Shown: one piece after another, positions 50,443 to 63,444 of the stretch
How the letters are laid out: each line of letters starts with the position of its first letter
Position numbering within the stretch: position 1 is the first letter of the stretch
NCBI GenBank assembly: GCA_001600095.1
Contig: BCIX01000001.1
Location: 4,861,198-4,925,197, forward strand
Length of the DNA stretch: 64,000 nt
Reading direction: 5' to 3'
Source of the DNA: Bullera alba
Taxonomy: Eukaryota; Basidiomycota; Tremellomycetes; Tremellales; Bulleraceae
Position numbers and translations under genes: made by a program
Notes under the pieces: model-generated
What the model saw: the letters and a program-made list of their open reading frames with translations, nothing else
What the model was told of the DNA's origin: nothing
Database searches by the model: none

Positions 50443-52751
50443 ATGCCAAAGCCAACAATCGATTACTCGCTCTACCTGGTCACCGGCAGAGAGCTCCTTC
50501 CGTCCGGGAAGGTGAGTCTAGCATCACCAGTCACAGTTGAACCGAAGCTGATGATGATTATCGTTCCAAGGACTATTATGAGAGTCTGGAAGAGGTCAGT
50601 AGTCTATCGCTGCTCCGTTACGGTACTGATCGATCAGGATAGTCTCTGCAAGGCGGAGTTACACTCGTTCAGGTGCGAGAAAAGACGATAGATACTGGCG
50701 AGGTGAGTATGAGCCTTCGCCATATTAACAATGCTGCTGTCTGACTTTGATCAGTTTATCGAGATCGCTAGACGGACGAAAGAAATTTGCGACAAGGTAA
50801 GTGCTTTCTCTCCAAACGCAGATCTCCTGACTGAAGGGCGGGATCAGTACCAGGTCCCGGTGCTCATCAATGACCGTATTGATGTACACCTTGCAGTCGG
50901 TGAGACTCACGCTCTACCGTCACTCGGAACGCATGCTAATATCGCTATAAGGTACTGCTGGTATACATATTGGTCAGACGGACACACCCCTGCCTCTCGC
51001 CCGCAAGCTCTTGGGTCCTGATGCCATTATCGGACAATCTACTGGTTCGGTAGAGGAAGCCAAGCGAGCCATTGAGCAGGGAGCCGACTACATCGGCATC
51101 GGCGCGGTATGGTATACCACCAGTAAAGATCTCAAGGGAAAGCTAGCTATGGGACCCGAGGGAGTTGGTGCTATACTTGATGTAACGGCAGGTACGGGGG
51201 TACAAGCGGTGGCTATAGGTCAGTCTTCAGCCATGATTTACGCATGTCCTCGAGTCTGACGCATAGTAGGTGGGATACATCTACCGAACCTGCCACACCT
51301 TCTACACGCCTCTGTTTCTCCCAACAAGAGGAACCATCTGGATGGTGTGGCTCTGATATCGGATATTGTCGCCTCGCAGTCGCCAAAAGACGCCGCCACT
51401 CCTCTGCGCAAGATCATTGACTCTTTCAAGCGGTCCCGCGACATCATCGGATCCTATGGTAGTATATTTGGTGATTGTGATCGAGAGCCACTGAGCAGGG
51501 AATCCCTTTTGCGATCGGTGGGAAAATTGATGGATGTCGTTCGAAAAGAGACGCCGATGATTCATCAGGTGAGCCAGCTCGCTTGACAGACGACTGACAA
51601 GGGATGAGCTGACTTCCTCAGATCACCAACAACGTTGTCATCAACGATTCGGCGAACGCTACTCTTGCCGTTGGCGCATCTCCTATCATGGCAACACAGC
51701 CAAGCGACGTCAAGGACCTGAGTCCTGCTATTGGCGCTCTGCTCGTCAATTTCGGGTGGGATCTAGCTCGCTTCATCATCTGATTTTTGCACGCTGATAT
51801 GAGACGCAGCACAATTTCAGATAAAGCTGGAATGCTAGTGGCAGGTGGGTCCTATCAGATATGGCACCTAACTTTGGCTGACATACTATAGGTCGTGAGG
51901 CTAATGTGAACAAGAAACCCTTGGTGTTCGACCCAGTTGCTGTCGGAGCCACTAGTTACAGGCGGATCACCTCAAAGGGTGAGTTTCAATCCGGCACAGC
52001 AGAAGGGCCATCGTACTCAATTCCCGCCGCAGAGCTTCTGTCACATTGGCAGCCAACTGTGATCAAGGGAAACGCGGCCGAGATTGGTGCTCTAGCCGAG
52101 TCGACCGAGGTAGCAAGCAGAGGAGTCGATTCCACTGGATCCGGATTCTCCGACCCCGCTGCAGTAGTCAAGGCTCTTTCGAGGAAGCGAGGTGAGCGTC
52201 CCTGCTGATCCCGTCTAGCATCGCTAACTGGGAACTGTAGCTGCGATCATTGTGCTCACGGGCGTTGATGACTATATCTCGGATGGTCAAGCGGTCTTGA
52301 AAGTGTCCAATGGGCACCCACTGGTGAGTTCAGGTTGAGGAAGAGACTCTCAGGCAGCCTTGGTGCATAGCTGATCTGGACGATCTTAGCTGGGAAACAT
52401 TACAGGATCAGGCTGTATGACCGGGACGCTCGTCGCGACGTATTGTGCGGCTGCTAGGCTGCACCTGCTGTCCCGTGCGGAGCCATTCGAGGTCGACAGT
52501 CAGCTTGTCCAAGGAGACATGCTCGTTGGAGCGCTAGCAGGGTGAGCAGCTCCAGCCAACGGACGGGTTATAAAGGCTGACCACTTTACAGTGTATTGGT
52601 GATGACGGTCGCAGCTGAGATAGCAGCGGCGAGAGACGACGTCAGAGGTCCTGGAACATTCAGAGCTGCTTTACTGGACGAACTTTATAATCTGAAGCCC
52701 GAAGACATCTTGAGGCTGGCCAAAGTCGAGATTTTCGATGGGGCATGGTGA
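50443..52751 (+). CDS. THI6: bifunctional thiamine-phosphate synthase / hydroxyethylthiazole kinase
   Basis: Joins the pyrimidine and thiazole halves of thiamine, and phosphorylates the thiazole. The gene has about a dozen exons; exon 1 is 50443-50511 (MPKPTIDYSLYLVTGRELLP). The synthase half shows SLQGGVTLVQVREKTIDTGE, YQVPVLINDRIDVHLAV, GIHIGQTDTPLPLARKLLGP, IIGQSTGSVEEAKRAIEQGA and DYIGIGAVWYTTSK. The kinase half shows ITNNVVINDSANATLAVGAS, SPIMATQPSDVKDL, PLVFDPVAVGATSYRR, PTVIKGNAAEIGALA and LGNITGSGCMTGTLVATYCA with its catalytic Cys. It ends VEIFDGAW. The order, synthase then kinase, is the usual fungal fusion. It ends 153 bases from the convergent ABC transporter gene. Confidence 0.95.
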
Positions 52752-52904
52752 TTCACGAAAACTAGACGATAGACAGGCAACAAGCAGACATACATGCATA
52801 TCATATCAGCAATCAGCTATCTATGCACAATCATCCCAAAGCTCTCATCTACGCTTGCAAACGAAGGTCTATGACTAGGATCGCGGTCCGAAGTCGTGAG
52901 TGGA

Positions 52905-55900
52905 TCAGTCGAGGAGACCTTTATCGTTCTTCCCAGAGTACTTCTCCGCCAAGGATACGAGGTGGTTGTACTCCTCCATACCGGCAGCTTTGCACAAAGT
53001 CTGGAACTTGCCGCCGTCCTCTTTGATCAGTTCCGCCGGTGAGCCTTGTTGCACCAAATTGCCCTTGTCCATGACCAGGATCTTGCTGCACGGCATGATG
53101 GTCTGACATGAATGTCAGTCAAGGCCTTGCCTGAACCCGTGTCAACACTCACTCTGAGTCGATGGGCAATAATGAGCACGGTGACGCCGATGAACTCCTC
53201 ATGAACGACTCTGCTGATTTCAGCATCAGTAGCAGAGTCAATGCTGGCTGTGGCTTCATCGAGGATGAGTATCTTCTGTTGCTTCAGTAACGCTCTTGCA
53301 AGGACCACGAGCTGTTTCTGGCCAGCCGACAGGCTAGAAGAACCAAGTTGTCAGATTTGTCGTTCCACAACGTGTCAGGCTGCTGAACTCACTTTTCACC
53401 TCCAGACTTGATTTCGCTGTCGAGGTTGGAAAAGATGTTCTGCTGGGCGGCTTCTTCACCCACAACAGTGACGCTACTGGAAGCGGAGGACGATGCGTCA
53501 GAATCGACCCGTTTGAGGAGTTGCACCTGTCGGAGCGCATCGTAAAGCTGCTCGTCAGAGTACTTGCTGTCGAGATCGAGGTTCAGTCGGAGGGATCCAC
53601 TGAGCAAAATCGGGTCTTGAGCGATAATACCGAGAGTAGAGCGGACTTGACCCAATGGAATATCTGCGATGTCTGGCACTCGTCAGCCTGACTGTATGCA
53701 GCCTTTATGCAACACGACTCACCTTTGCCGTCGATCTCGATCTTTCCACCTGTCACATCGACGAACGAGAAGAAAGCCTTGGCCAGAGTGGACTTGCCAC
53801 CTCCGGTGGCCCCAACGATACCGACTCTCTGGCCGCCTTGTACATCGAAGGATACACCGTGAAGGATATTCGGTAGGTCGGGTCCGTAGCTGGCTTGGAG
53901 GTTCTTTACCTGGATGGACCCATGCGTAGGCCAAGAGGTAGTTTGCGTCTCGTCGTCAGAAATGTAGCCTTCACCGTGGGGATTCAAGACTTGTCCATCT
54001 TCTTTCTCCAATAGTCGGTATTCTGAAGTTCTCTCAAGAGAAACTCCTTTCAGCTCAAATTGTCGCAAGTTTATTAGCATCCAATTGACGTTCCATGTGA
54101 TCGCTCCAGCAAAGACGAGGATGAAGCCCGCGGCAGCGCCGCTAATGCCTGGTCGAGTGAGAATCAGGAACAGGGCAGTGGAGACCACGATGAGATCTAA
54201 CCCCCTGAGGGAAACTAAAGATTGTCAGTACTTGTCGGGTCTGTTGTATGCGTGAGATGGCATTTGGAGATACTCACTGAATAGCCACCTTCCGATGTAG
54301 ATCGTCCATGCTCGGACATTGATCTTCATGTTGAGGTTTCTTACCAAGTCTGAGCAAGATCAGCCCGGACGTCTGTATCAGTGTTTACGTTTTCCGACGT
54401 ACCCTCGACAAAGATGGACTGAACACCAAAAGCACGGATAACAGCAGTACCAGCGACAGTCTCGCCGTAAATGGCATTGATCGGACCAGGGATGATAGCC
54501 TCCAGCCGCCTTACTTGTCGAGAAGCGGATCGGTACCATTGTCCCTGCTGCTTATCAGCTGCGGCTACTTTGGTGATCAAGACGGCAGAACCACTCACTG
54601 GCTTCCAGATGGCGACAAGCAGGATGCAAGTAACGACACCAAAGGGCCAACCACCCGTCACAGTCACAGTCAAAATGTTAACGAAGACTGGTAGAGACTG
54701 AGCTAACACCAAGTAGAAGGAAGGAGGGCTCACTGTGAAGGGCTCCTTCGCCCAGACTTCCGAATAATTCTGAGCATTCCAGCACGTCGTTCTGAAGATC
54801 AGCAAAAGGTAATACGTGAATAACTCACCAAGTCCTCGCCGAATCGCTGAATGATTGACCCTGCTCGAGTTTTGGAGAAGAACACCATTTTGGCTCGCAA
54901 GACTGATTCCAGCATTTGGGAATGAATCTATGTGTGTTAGCTCAATACGTCTAGTCGATCTCATTCGTTGTGGCCCACCCTCTTAGCTGCTCGTAGACCG
55001 CCGTAGAACCGACAAAGCCCAAAGGCCGTGTCGAAAAGCACAGCTCCCACAGCGAGCTAAGTCGTAGTAAATGGCTACACCGAACACGAGCTACAGCCTG
55101 GACTTACAGCGGAGTAAAGGATCACCCAGAACATGATATCCTTGGGATCGAGAATCGTCTTCGCGCCGTGTGTCCAAAGCCTGATTGGCGGTCAGCATAG
55201 CTCAGATGAGGAAGAGTAGTTAACTCACTCGAGGACCCTTCGTTCTGCAACTGGTGCCAAAGCCGCAAGCAGGAGCATAGTGATGAGCAGTGACCAGAAG
55301 AACGTAGCGCCGTTGAATCTCTTGAGATCTCGCCAGTGATGGAGATCGACGGCGCCTTTGGCCCTTTGCTCCTCAATGATGAGTTGTTTCGGAGTCTTGG
55401 GTACAGCTTCTTTGAGGCCAAAGTCCAGGTTGGAGTCCTTGTTGACGGACTGTCGTCTCTCCTTGATAGCCTCTGGCTCTGGCTCTGGCTCAGACAGCTT
55501 GTGCGACTCGGTTTTCAAGTGGTTCATGTGTTCGGATTCCAGTAGTTCGGGTCCAGTTCCTGTCCAAATAGCTTTGCCGTCATCGAGGAACACAGAGTGA
55601 CCGGCCAAGGGAGCAAGAGCTTCTACGGCGTGCGAGGCAATGATGATGGTACGGTCAGCCATGAGAGGAGAGTTGAAGCAGTTTTCGACAATGTGCTTCG
55701 ATGTCTCGGCGTCCACAGCGGAGATGACGTCGTCGAGAAGAAGCACGGACGCCCGAGAGTACACAGCTCGGGCAAGGGATACTATACGCGGTGTCAGTAC
55801 TGACTGAGTCTTTGTACGACGTTCACACCCGAACTCACCTCTTGCCTTTTGACCTCCGGAAAGGATTTTACCCCTAAAACGGTCAGCGATCTTGATTGTT

Positions 55901-58900
55901 TACGAACTGACGGGAAGCATATTCACCTTTCACCAATTTCAGTGAGATCAGCATCGTCGAGGATCTCCAAGTCTGGCATCAGTCCAACAGACTTGTATTT
56001 GTCAGCGTCGTCCAAGCATTTCATTCCGGGTTTGACTCACGAAAATGACAGCCCTGTATCTCTCAAGGTCCATCGGAAGGCCGAATAGAATGTTGTCCCT
56101 GTACATACCGGTCAGCGTTCTCGACGATTGGCCCCGGTCGAAGCTTAATCACCTAATACTTTGACTTTGCAACCAAGGGGTCTGAACGACGATCTTTCAG
56201 CAATTGTTAATCTGCGAGATAGGGGATTCCTACTCACCTGAGGCACATAGGCTACTCCAGCCCTGATAAGCGACCAGTCAGGGATCTTGGCTGCTTTCGG
56301 GTCCATGAGCGGGGAGATCAAGTACGATATCTTTCCGTCCAAAAGCCTTGCTTCACCAAGAAGAGCGAGGAGCAGTAGTGATTTGCCTGAACCAAATTTA
56401 CCGGCGACCAAGGTCAAGGTGCCTCTAGGGAAGTCGATGTCGACTTCTCTAAGCTTGAAAACCGGGTTGACAACATTGACCGAGTCGGGGTCGGGATTCG
56501 CAGGTGGTATATCCCAGGTAACGGTTCCGTGGACATAGAGCTTATCGGCTTCGGGTACCGCCTCGCCGTTAATTGTGGACTCAAGAAGATAATCCACGTC
56601 TCGAGCACTCAAGAATCGACCTATTCGCTTGGCTGATAGGATCTCCTGGAGTAATTGGGCGAAAGAGGTGGGCAACTCAGTGAGTGCGGGCCGGAGCTCT
56701 GTAACAAATGGTCAGTGTTGTTTTGCCAGTCACCACATTTACGTACCGTCGAATACGGCGATGGATGTCTATTGGTTCAATGTGTCTGTCAGCCGAAGCC
56801 CTATTCCCTCGACACGGTGGATCACGAAAGCCACTCACGAAGGCGATAGTAGCCGTCAACTTTTGCTTGGCGACCAAGGTGTAATGGGCAAACGCCACGA
56901 TGACGATGAGTGTTGGTGTAACAGCACTGAGTGAATGAGATCAGCTCTCGTCAGCTCAGAGCCGGGACAGCTAGACTCACTACAAGAAGCCCGATACGAA
57001 GCCCAGCAGTCTAGCCTGGGTCAATCTCTTGAACTCGCGGTCTCGGACCTCGTTGATCCTGCCAAACCAGAATCGCTCTGCGGCCATCATCTTGATCATG
57101 GAAATGGCCTGGACAGCCTCTTGCATCAACGAAATCTTCTCGTCTTTCACCGCCAATCTCTTCTCGAATATGTTGTACTCGAGCTTGGTGATGAAGTAAG
57201 CGGGAGGCAAGGTTAGAATCAAGGTCGCGAGTCCCACAAAGCCCGAGGGGCCTTTGCTCCATGATCAGCCTCGTAACTCATCATCAACATCACTCCACCT
57301 ACCGAGTAAAATCCAAACGTAGGAGCACCCAAGGAACAGCTCGACTATCGCCCTGAAGAGGTTGATGCCGGTCCATCCTATTCGACTCAGAGCGCTTGTG
57401 TCAGAGGAGATCAAGTTGAGGATATCAGCTTTTGTGTGAACAGTCTTATCCGTTCCTTTTTTGGGTGCTTCAGGCGTGGCGTAACAATTCCTGGTCATAA
57501 TTTTCCTGAAGATGGCCACCTGTAAGCGGGGATCGACTCTGCAAGCATGTCGCTCGGAACGTACTGGTAGAGGAGGTAGCAGCTGTGCGCTGTAATCCGA
57601 GGATTCACGAAGGTCGAAGTGCTGGATGTCAGCACCGCGTTCGAATATTGCGAACTTACATATTGAGCTGTTGCAGCAAGATGACGAGGTTACCGACTCG
57701 CGCCAGGACAAGCAAAACTGCAAAAGCGACGGCCGCTCGCTTGTCGCCGGGACTGTCCAGAACGTAGAGAATTTGCTGAAGACAGATATGAGGAATATAC
57801 CACATTGGGCACAGTAGCACCATGTACCCCAGACCTAAGAATGTATCAGATAATGCGATATGCCACCCACGCTCACCTTTAAGCACATTCTTCCACTCTG
57901 GTCCCCAAACCGTCCAAAGTAAGGATACTGTCGGTCCAAAAGACGTCCTCAAACCGCTGTTGTCGTTCGCTGTGACCGAGTCTCTCAGTATGTTTTGGGT
58001 TCTGAAATACTCTTGAGGCGCCGGCAGATCCTGGATATCGACTTGGTCCAATGCGGAAGACTTGGAGATCATCGGGTAAACGAAGGTGAAGGCTAAGCGA
58101 CCAAAGATGGAAGCCGAGACCTCTTCACAGAGGTTAGCTTTGTGATCAGCTTCCGAAAAGTCTTCCTCTTGCGTCTCCTTGTCGAGCTTGGCCGTGACGG
58201 CCTTGTTGTATAGCTCCTTGAGGTCTTGGTACAATGGTGGACCCAAAGAGATGAGACCACTCTGAACGAAGATGGCCGTGATCGTGGCAAAAATGGCAAA
58301 TTCTGTCCAGTGGACAGTGATATAGTAATTGATGGCGAGGTACTGACCCAGTGTGGACAAATACCAGTGTAGGAACGACATGGCTGAGATACCACAGATA
58401 TGTTGGGTGAGTGAGCTGTGAGCGGGTACAGTTTGGATCAAGACGTAGGAAGACGAGGCAATCACCAGGTGTGCCGTGGACATGAACTGGGCGACCAGCT
58501 TGACAATTGTCCAAGCCATGGTGCTAAGATGGGTCTCTTTGTGAAGGACGACATTGGCGATCTGGAAGCCAAGACTGGCGAGACAGAGGGTCAGAACGAC
58601 CCAACGTTTGTAGATGACCTGTGTCGTCGTCAAAGGAGCTCAAAAACAAAGCAGGGTCAACAGACTCACGTTTCTCCAGAATGCAGTCGTGTTGACCGGA
58701 TGGCCATTCTCCTTGTGCTCGGTGTCGAGGTGGGAGAGGAGTGTGGCACTGAAGACGCCTTTTCTCAAATGAGCAGCACTAAACGGATCGTTGGGTAGCT
58801 TGACTCGCCTGGACCCGAATTTACGCTGGAGGTAGGGAATACCCAAGAGCAAGGCAGATAAGAGGGTGAAGAGGATCAAGATAATAGAAGAGCCGATTTG

Positions 58901-58954
58901 AGTGACTTCTAGCCATAGCGGCTTGGCCACCGAGAGCTCTATGTTGTCAGCCAT
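52905..58954 (-). CDS. full-size ABC transporter, ABCC/MRP family
   Basis: A single long gene with many exons running from ATG 58952-58954 (MADNIELSVAKPLWLEVTQI) to a stop at 52905. It starts with a hydrophobic TMD0-type region (SSIILILFTLLSALLLGIPY, VVLTLCLASLGFQIANVVL), then two transporter halves. The first nucleotide-binding domain has Walker A AGKFGSGKSLLLLALLGEA and Walker B SVLLLDDVISAVDAET, with Asp in place of the catalytic Glu as is normal for ABCC NBD1. The second has GIVGATGGGKSTLAKAFFSF, the signature LSAGQKQLVVLARALL, Walker B ILILDEATASIDSATD and the switch IIAHRLR. The linker after NBD1 carries an EPEPEPE run. Family members move glutathione conjugates, bile acids or drugs, in fungi often into the vacuole (Ycf1, Bpt1, Ybt1). 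The substrate cannot be told. Confidence 0.93.
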
Positions 58955-59299
58955 TGGAGGGGAGGCTTACTGGGATGAGGGATATCATAGCGATGAGTCA
59001 GTTCGTCCACCTTATATTCTCAAGCGATTGTGGTGAGCCCGGGTCCGAAGTGATCTTCGAGTAGGTGAGTCAAAGGAGACGACACAAAGGGTGAATGATG
59101 TGACGCGAGCGACGATGCGACAGCTGATGCGACGTGTTTTGTCCTTTCTTCTCGCCGATCCTTTCGGCGACTACCCCGTTTATCGTCTCGCAGCGGGTCT
59201 AGCTTGCCGGTTATTTGGTCGCAGGGTTGACTCGACCGAAACTCGTTTGGCGTGGTTCTCCTCTTTGCGCTGTATTACCCGCCTATTGTCCATCTCAGC
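58955..59299. promoter_or_regulatory. divergent promoter region, ABCC gene / membrane protein gene
   Basis: 345 bases between the two start codons; GTGACGCGAGCGACG around 59099-59113 is CG-rich but no factor site is claimed. Confidence 0.4.
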
Positions 59300-60796
59300 A
59301 TGCCATCAGAGAGCCGAGAGCGAAGTTCAGGCAGTCGAAGTAGCAGGGAAAAGTCGACAAAAGCAAAAGCCGTCGATGCGAAGGACAAGGCGGTGAAAGC
59401 CAGTACCAAGGCGGCAGCCGCTGTCAAAACGGCCAGCAAGACCGTTGGATCTGCTGTGGAGAGCGCGGCCGATGCTCTTGGAGGCGTGAGTGAGACGACT
59501 CCTGAAAGTGTCCTAAGCTGACACTTACTAGTGGCGCTCTTTGGACAAGTATGTCCGCCAGTACAACCCGACTTTCCACGACTTTGTCGAGAAGTCATTC
59601 CTGAAAAAGATGTCTGCGACCAGTAGATCGAGCAAGTTCTTGGTCTGCCTGATAGGTCTGGGAATCGTACAATCGTCAGTCATAGTCTTACAATGACTGC
59701 GATGTCGCTAACCAGCACTTGCCAGCACATTGCCTTTGTTTGCCTGGCCGCTCGACTTCTTTGCAAGGCTCCTCTCCTTCGTCTTCCTGTACAATTCCGG
59801 AGTCGAGGAGCTGAGATCGGGGTTCGGGACTTCCGACTCCAAGGCTCACAAGGTGAAATCGCTACTCACCGTGTTTTTGTTGGTCTCACTGCTCGAGTTG
59901 ATCCCTCAATTCGCCTTTGACACGACTTATCACTTCGGAGCTCTGTGGACATTCTTGTTGCCTGTCTTGTTCTTCGTCACTCCTGATCCCAAGAAACCCA
60001 AGGAGACTGTCGCGATCTGGATCGCCGACTCGATCATGGGCCAAGTCTCCAATGTGATCGATAGTGTGGTTCCAGATGCGTTTGTCGTGAGTGCCGCAGT
60101 TTCCAAGATCCTTGTTGACGAGATAGGGTTCCGATCAAACGACGACCTTTATTGGTGCCGGTATCCTAGGTCTCTTGCTGTGAGTGGATTGCCTTCATGC
60201 ACGTCCGGGAAGCCGCTGAGTCTCCAATCAGCTGGAGCGGGGTTCTTGGGGCCACCGGCTCATACATCTCCGTATACGTCTTCCTCTTTGTCACTACCAC
60301 TCACCATATCGGCAAATCGTATATCAAGCCCGACGGAAGCTCTTCCGGTTTCACCAAGCAGATGACCATCTGGCACAATCTCATGGCAATTTGGTTATGG
60401 CGATATCTCATCTCCGCGATAGAAGGCCTCTCGATCCCCGGCGTGATCTCGGTTCTTGGTTGGATAACGTACCACCTTCCCAGCTATTCCTTGTGGATTG
60501 CTGGAGTGTTTTTCACCATGTTGCTCACGAAGAAGACGGCCAGCGGCAGTGGAGTGAGTGATGACGTGCGGTTTAGCTGCCCACTAGACCTTGTACTGAC
60601 ACTGTACTGACCCGTTGCCCCTTAGAAGGCAAACACCTGGTATGCGAATTGGCTGGTGGGTAAATTCGGCGCAAAGTCATCTTCATCGTCCTCGTCTCGA
60701 GCGGAAGCGTCGTCAGCGAGGTCCTCTTCCCGTCCAGCAGGTTCATCCTCTAGACCATCGGGCAGTAGCAGTAGCAGTAAGAAGCCTAAGAAGTGA
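59300..60796 (+). CDS. multipass membrane protein, family not recognised
   Basis: Six exons (59300-59485, 59532-59674, 59726-60086, 60127-60179, 60232-60553 and 60626-60796) give 411 residues. The amino terminus is a basic Lys/Ala-rich helix (KAVKASTKAAAAVKTASKTV). Membrane segments: FLVCLIGLGIVQSTLPLFAW, FFARLLSFVFLY, LLTVFLLVSLLELIPQFAF, ALWTFLLPVLFFV, FIGAGILGLLWSGVLGATG, YISVYVFLFVTTTHHIG, and two more near WLWRYLISAIEG and LWIAGVFFTMLLT. The loop DPKKPKETVAIWIAD is polar. The tail is Ser-rich and ends KKPKK, a possible ER-retrieval or nuclear-envelope signal. I cannot assign a function; an ER-membrane role is a guess from the dilysine end. Confidence 0.8.
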
Positions 60797-61287
60797 GGAC
60801 AGCAATGTCGAGAATGGAAGCATGGCCATGCATCTGCCTGCATCTGCAGATTCTGCACGTGCGAGGCGATGAATCAGCTGTGTTACGTAAAAGGCTGAGC
60901 TGAACCCTGAATTAATCCCGAGCAGCGTTCTGCTGCTCTCGGCCGTGTTTTGAGTGGGACCACCGTAGTCGATCCATGTCATCCATACCGTCGATACCTT
61001 GTTGTCTTCACGAACCCGTCCTCTTACCTACTCGCCTACATCGACCCTAGCCTGCAGGAGACACACCAATCTGGAGACCGACACATAAATCACGTAGACG
61101 GTCAGATGGCTCACGACCAGGTTTTCGTCTGATCAACACATCGCCTTGTCTCACCCTCCTTTGTCGCTCAGACTCCACGAGTCTCAACCCCAGACAAGGA
61201 TTTTCAGGCCAGCAATCTCTCATCCAGAGTCGCGATAGATGGCATAAGGGATTCATCACCGTAATCTGCCGTTGCAAATATACCTCG
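60797..61287. other. intergenic region upstream of the TMEM41-like gene
   Basis: 491 bases between two plus-strand genes. It holds one 3' end and one promoter; nothing specific is recognised. Confidence 0.4.
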
Positions 61288-63288
61288 ATGTCACCTAGGA
61301 CGACATCGCCTCCGTGTTACTTCAGCACGGCCTCGGCGACTACTCAGTCACACCATCAGACAATACGATCGTCCCCGCCTACTTTCCGTCAACGCAAGTC
61401 AGCAACAATCATTCCTATCTCGTCTCCAGTAGATGCGTCCATCTCCCCCAGCACTTCACCAGTCAGACCCATCGCGATGATATCGTCCAATGCTTCGGCA
61501 TCTAGCTCGAGGGCCGAGTCATCAAGCAGATCCGTGGCCGAATACAGTGATGATACCCGGCCATCGATTGCATCATCGCCTCCAAGCTTCAAGAGTGTAG
61601 ACTCGCCGAGACTTGGTCGGGAGACCTCAGCGCCCGGATCTCCACCTGATACCCCTCAATCAGGGCAACACGATCTCAGCGGGATTCCCAGTCACCTTCG
61701 ACTGGAGCGAAGATTCTCAAACTCGTCTTCTGCGGCAGAAGAGGGAGAGTCGACGTTGCTCTTATCCGAGGATGGACAAATCAAGCCGGAATGGTACAAG
61801 GCGCCCATCTACGTTGCCGGTGTCAAGTTCTCACTCCTCTTCGTTGTGTGTGCAAGTGTTGTCATCGCCACGTTCTGGTTCGGCATGCCGGTCCTCGAAC
61901 CGTGAGTCGTAGATCTCTTACGCCAAGCATTCTTCTGACCAACGATTGCAGTGAGGACAAAAGCACGATCAAACTACCACGGTCATTCGCAGATCTGCAG
62001 GCTCTGAAGTGAGTGATCTGACTGCCAGCATCGCATTCCGTACTGACTGCCCTTAGCGAACTATTCCAAAAGTACAAGCGTGAATATCCTTATGGAGTGT
62101 TAGCGTGCGGTGTTGTGACTTATCTCTTGTGAGTGGCTCGATCTGTCCATTGGAACCTCAGCTCATTCTCGTTCATCCAGCATCCAAATGTTCACTCTTC
62201 CTGGATCCATGTACCTGTCGATCCTCTTCGGTGCTGCGTATGGCATCATGCGAGGCCTCCTCTTGTCATGTCTCGTGAGTACTGTCAAAGTGTGGCTACT
62301 TTCAGGCTGACCCAATCTACCAGTGCGAGTCCGCTGGGTCTGTCCTGTGTTATTGCTTGTCGGCAATCTGTGCTCCACCTCTCCTCACCCTGCCATTCTA
62401 CCGCGCTCGTGTCGAGACTTGGCGGATAAAGATTATGGGAGACCCAAAGAGTGGCAAGCAAGTGTCTTGGGGAGATGTCTTCGCTTTCCTTGTGGTACTT
62501 CGAATTGCGCCGTTTCCACCTCATTGGATCGCCAACTTCGTTGCTCCACATCTAGGCATTGGACCTGGTCTGTTCTGGCTCAGTTGCTTCATCGGTAAGT
62601 CAAGCATTGGGTGCGTGAAGGAAAGGGCTGACCTGAGTTTTTCTTAGGGATCGCTCCTGTTACGATCATCCACGTTACTATCGGTTCTTCCCTAGACCAG
62701 ATGACTTCAGCTGCCGACTTCCACTTGCTCTCGCTGCGAAATATTCTCGGCCTGATCGCAGTGGTCGTCGCGGTCCTCATTCCAGTTGGCTTGAAGCGGG
62801 TCTTCAAGAAGGATCTCGGAGATTTGGATGAAGCGGAAGAGGTCATCGAGTCGACTGATGTAAACACGACTATCATCGACGTTCCACCCGTTGGTGACCA
62901 GCACAGTACGAGGCGATACCAAGCTGTAGATTCTGGTGTTGTCCTTGCTGGACCCAGTCAGGGAGACGACTCGCTGGACATGACCCCCGGAGCTGGCAAC
63001 AGTAAAGGAAAGTCGAGGCGGATGGAGGTCATAGTGGATGTGGATGAGGACGAGGAGGAACACAGTCGACACCAGGTGTTTTACCAGCAACAAGAGGCTC
63101 GAGCCGCCCATGTGGCCTATATCCTCGCCAATGGCAAGAGTGAGAAATCGCCCGGCGGCTCGGTGACCAGGTACGATCAACCATCGCAGAAGATCAAGGG
63201 GTATGGAACTATCGCCCCAGTGGAGAGGGTTCGAGAGGAGCCGGTCGAGAGGGACAATATGGGCGCTTGGTGGCCTTTCGCTCGTTAA
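61288..63288 (+). CDS. VTT-domain (TMEM41/VMP1/DedA-type) ER membrane protein
   Basis: Exons 61288-61901, 61952-62008, 62057-62128, 62181-62274, 62324-62594 and 62648-63288 give 582 residues. A 180-residue Ser/Pro-rich cytosolic leader precedes the membrane part. Family motifs: FIQMFTLPGSMYLSILFGAA, YGIMRGLLLSCL, ESAGSVLCYCLSAICAPPLL, LRIAPFPPHWIANFVAPHLG and GIAPVTIIHVTIGSSLDQM. This matches TMEM41 (known in animals as a lipid scramblase of the ER needed for lipid mobilisation and autophagosome formation) better than Tvp38. The C-terminal 190 residues are acidic and polar (VIVDVDEDEEEHSRHQVFYQ) and longer than in the animal protein. Confidence 0.9.
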
Positions 63289-63444
63289 GTTTCGGGTGTG
63301 TGGCCCAGATCGAGGGACTATCCTGGTGATAATGTAATCAGTCTTGTGCAATAGAGAAATCAGTTCTCGGGTGTATCAGTAGTGAGATGTATCGAGTTTC
63401 GCTCGAGCTGTGTCCTGATGTGAAAGTAGCATACTCTAGTGTAT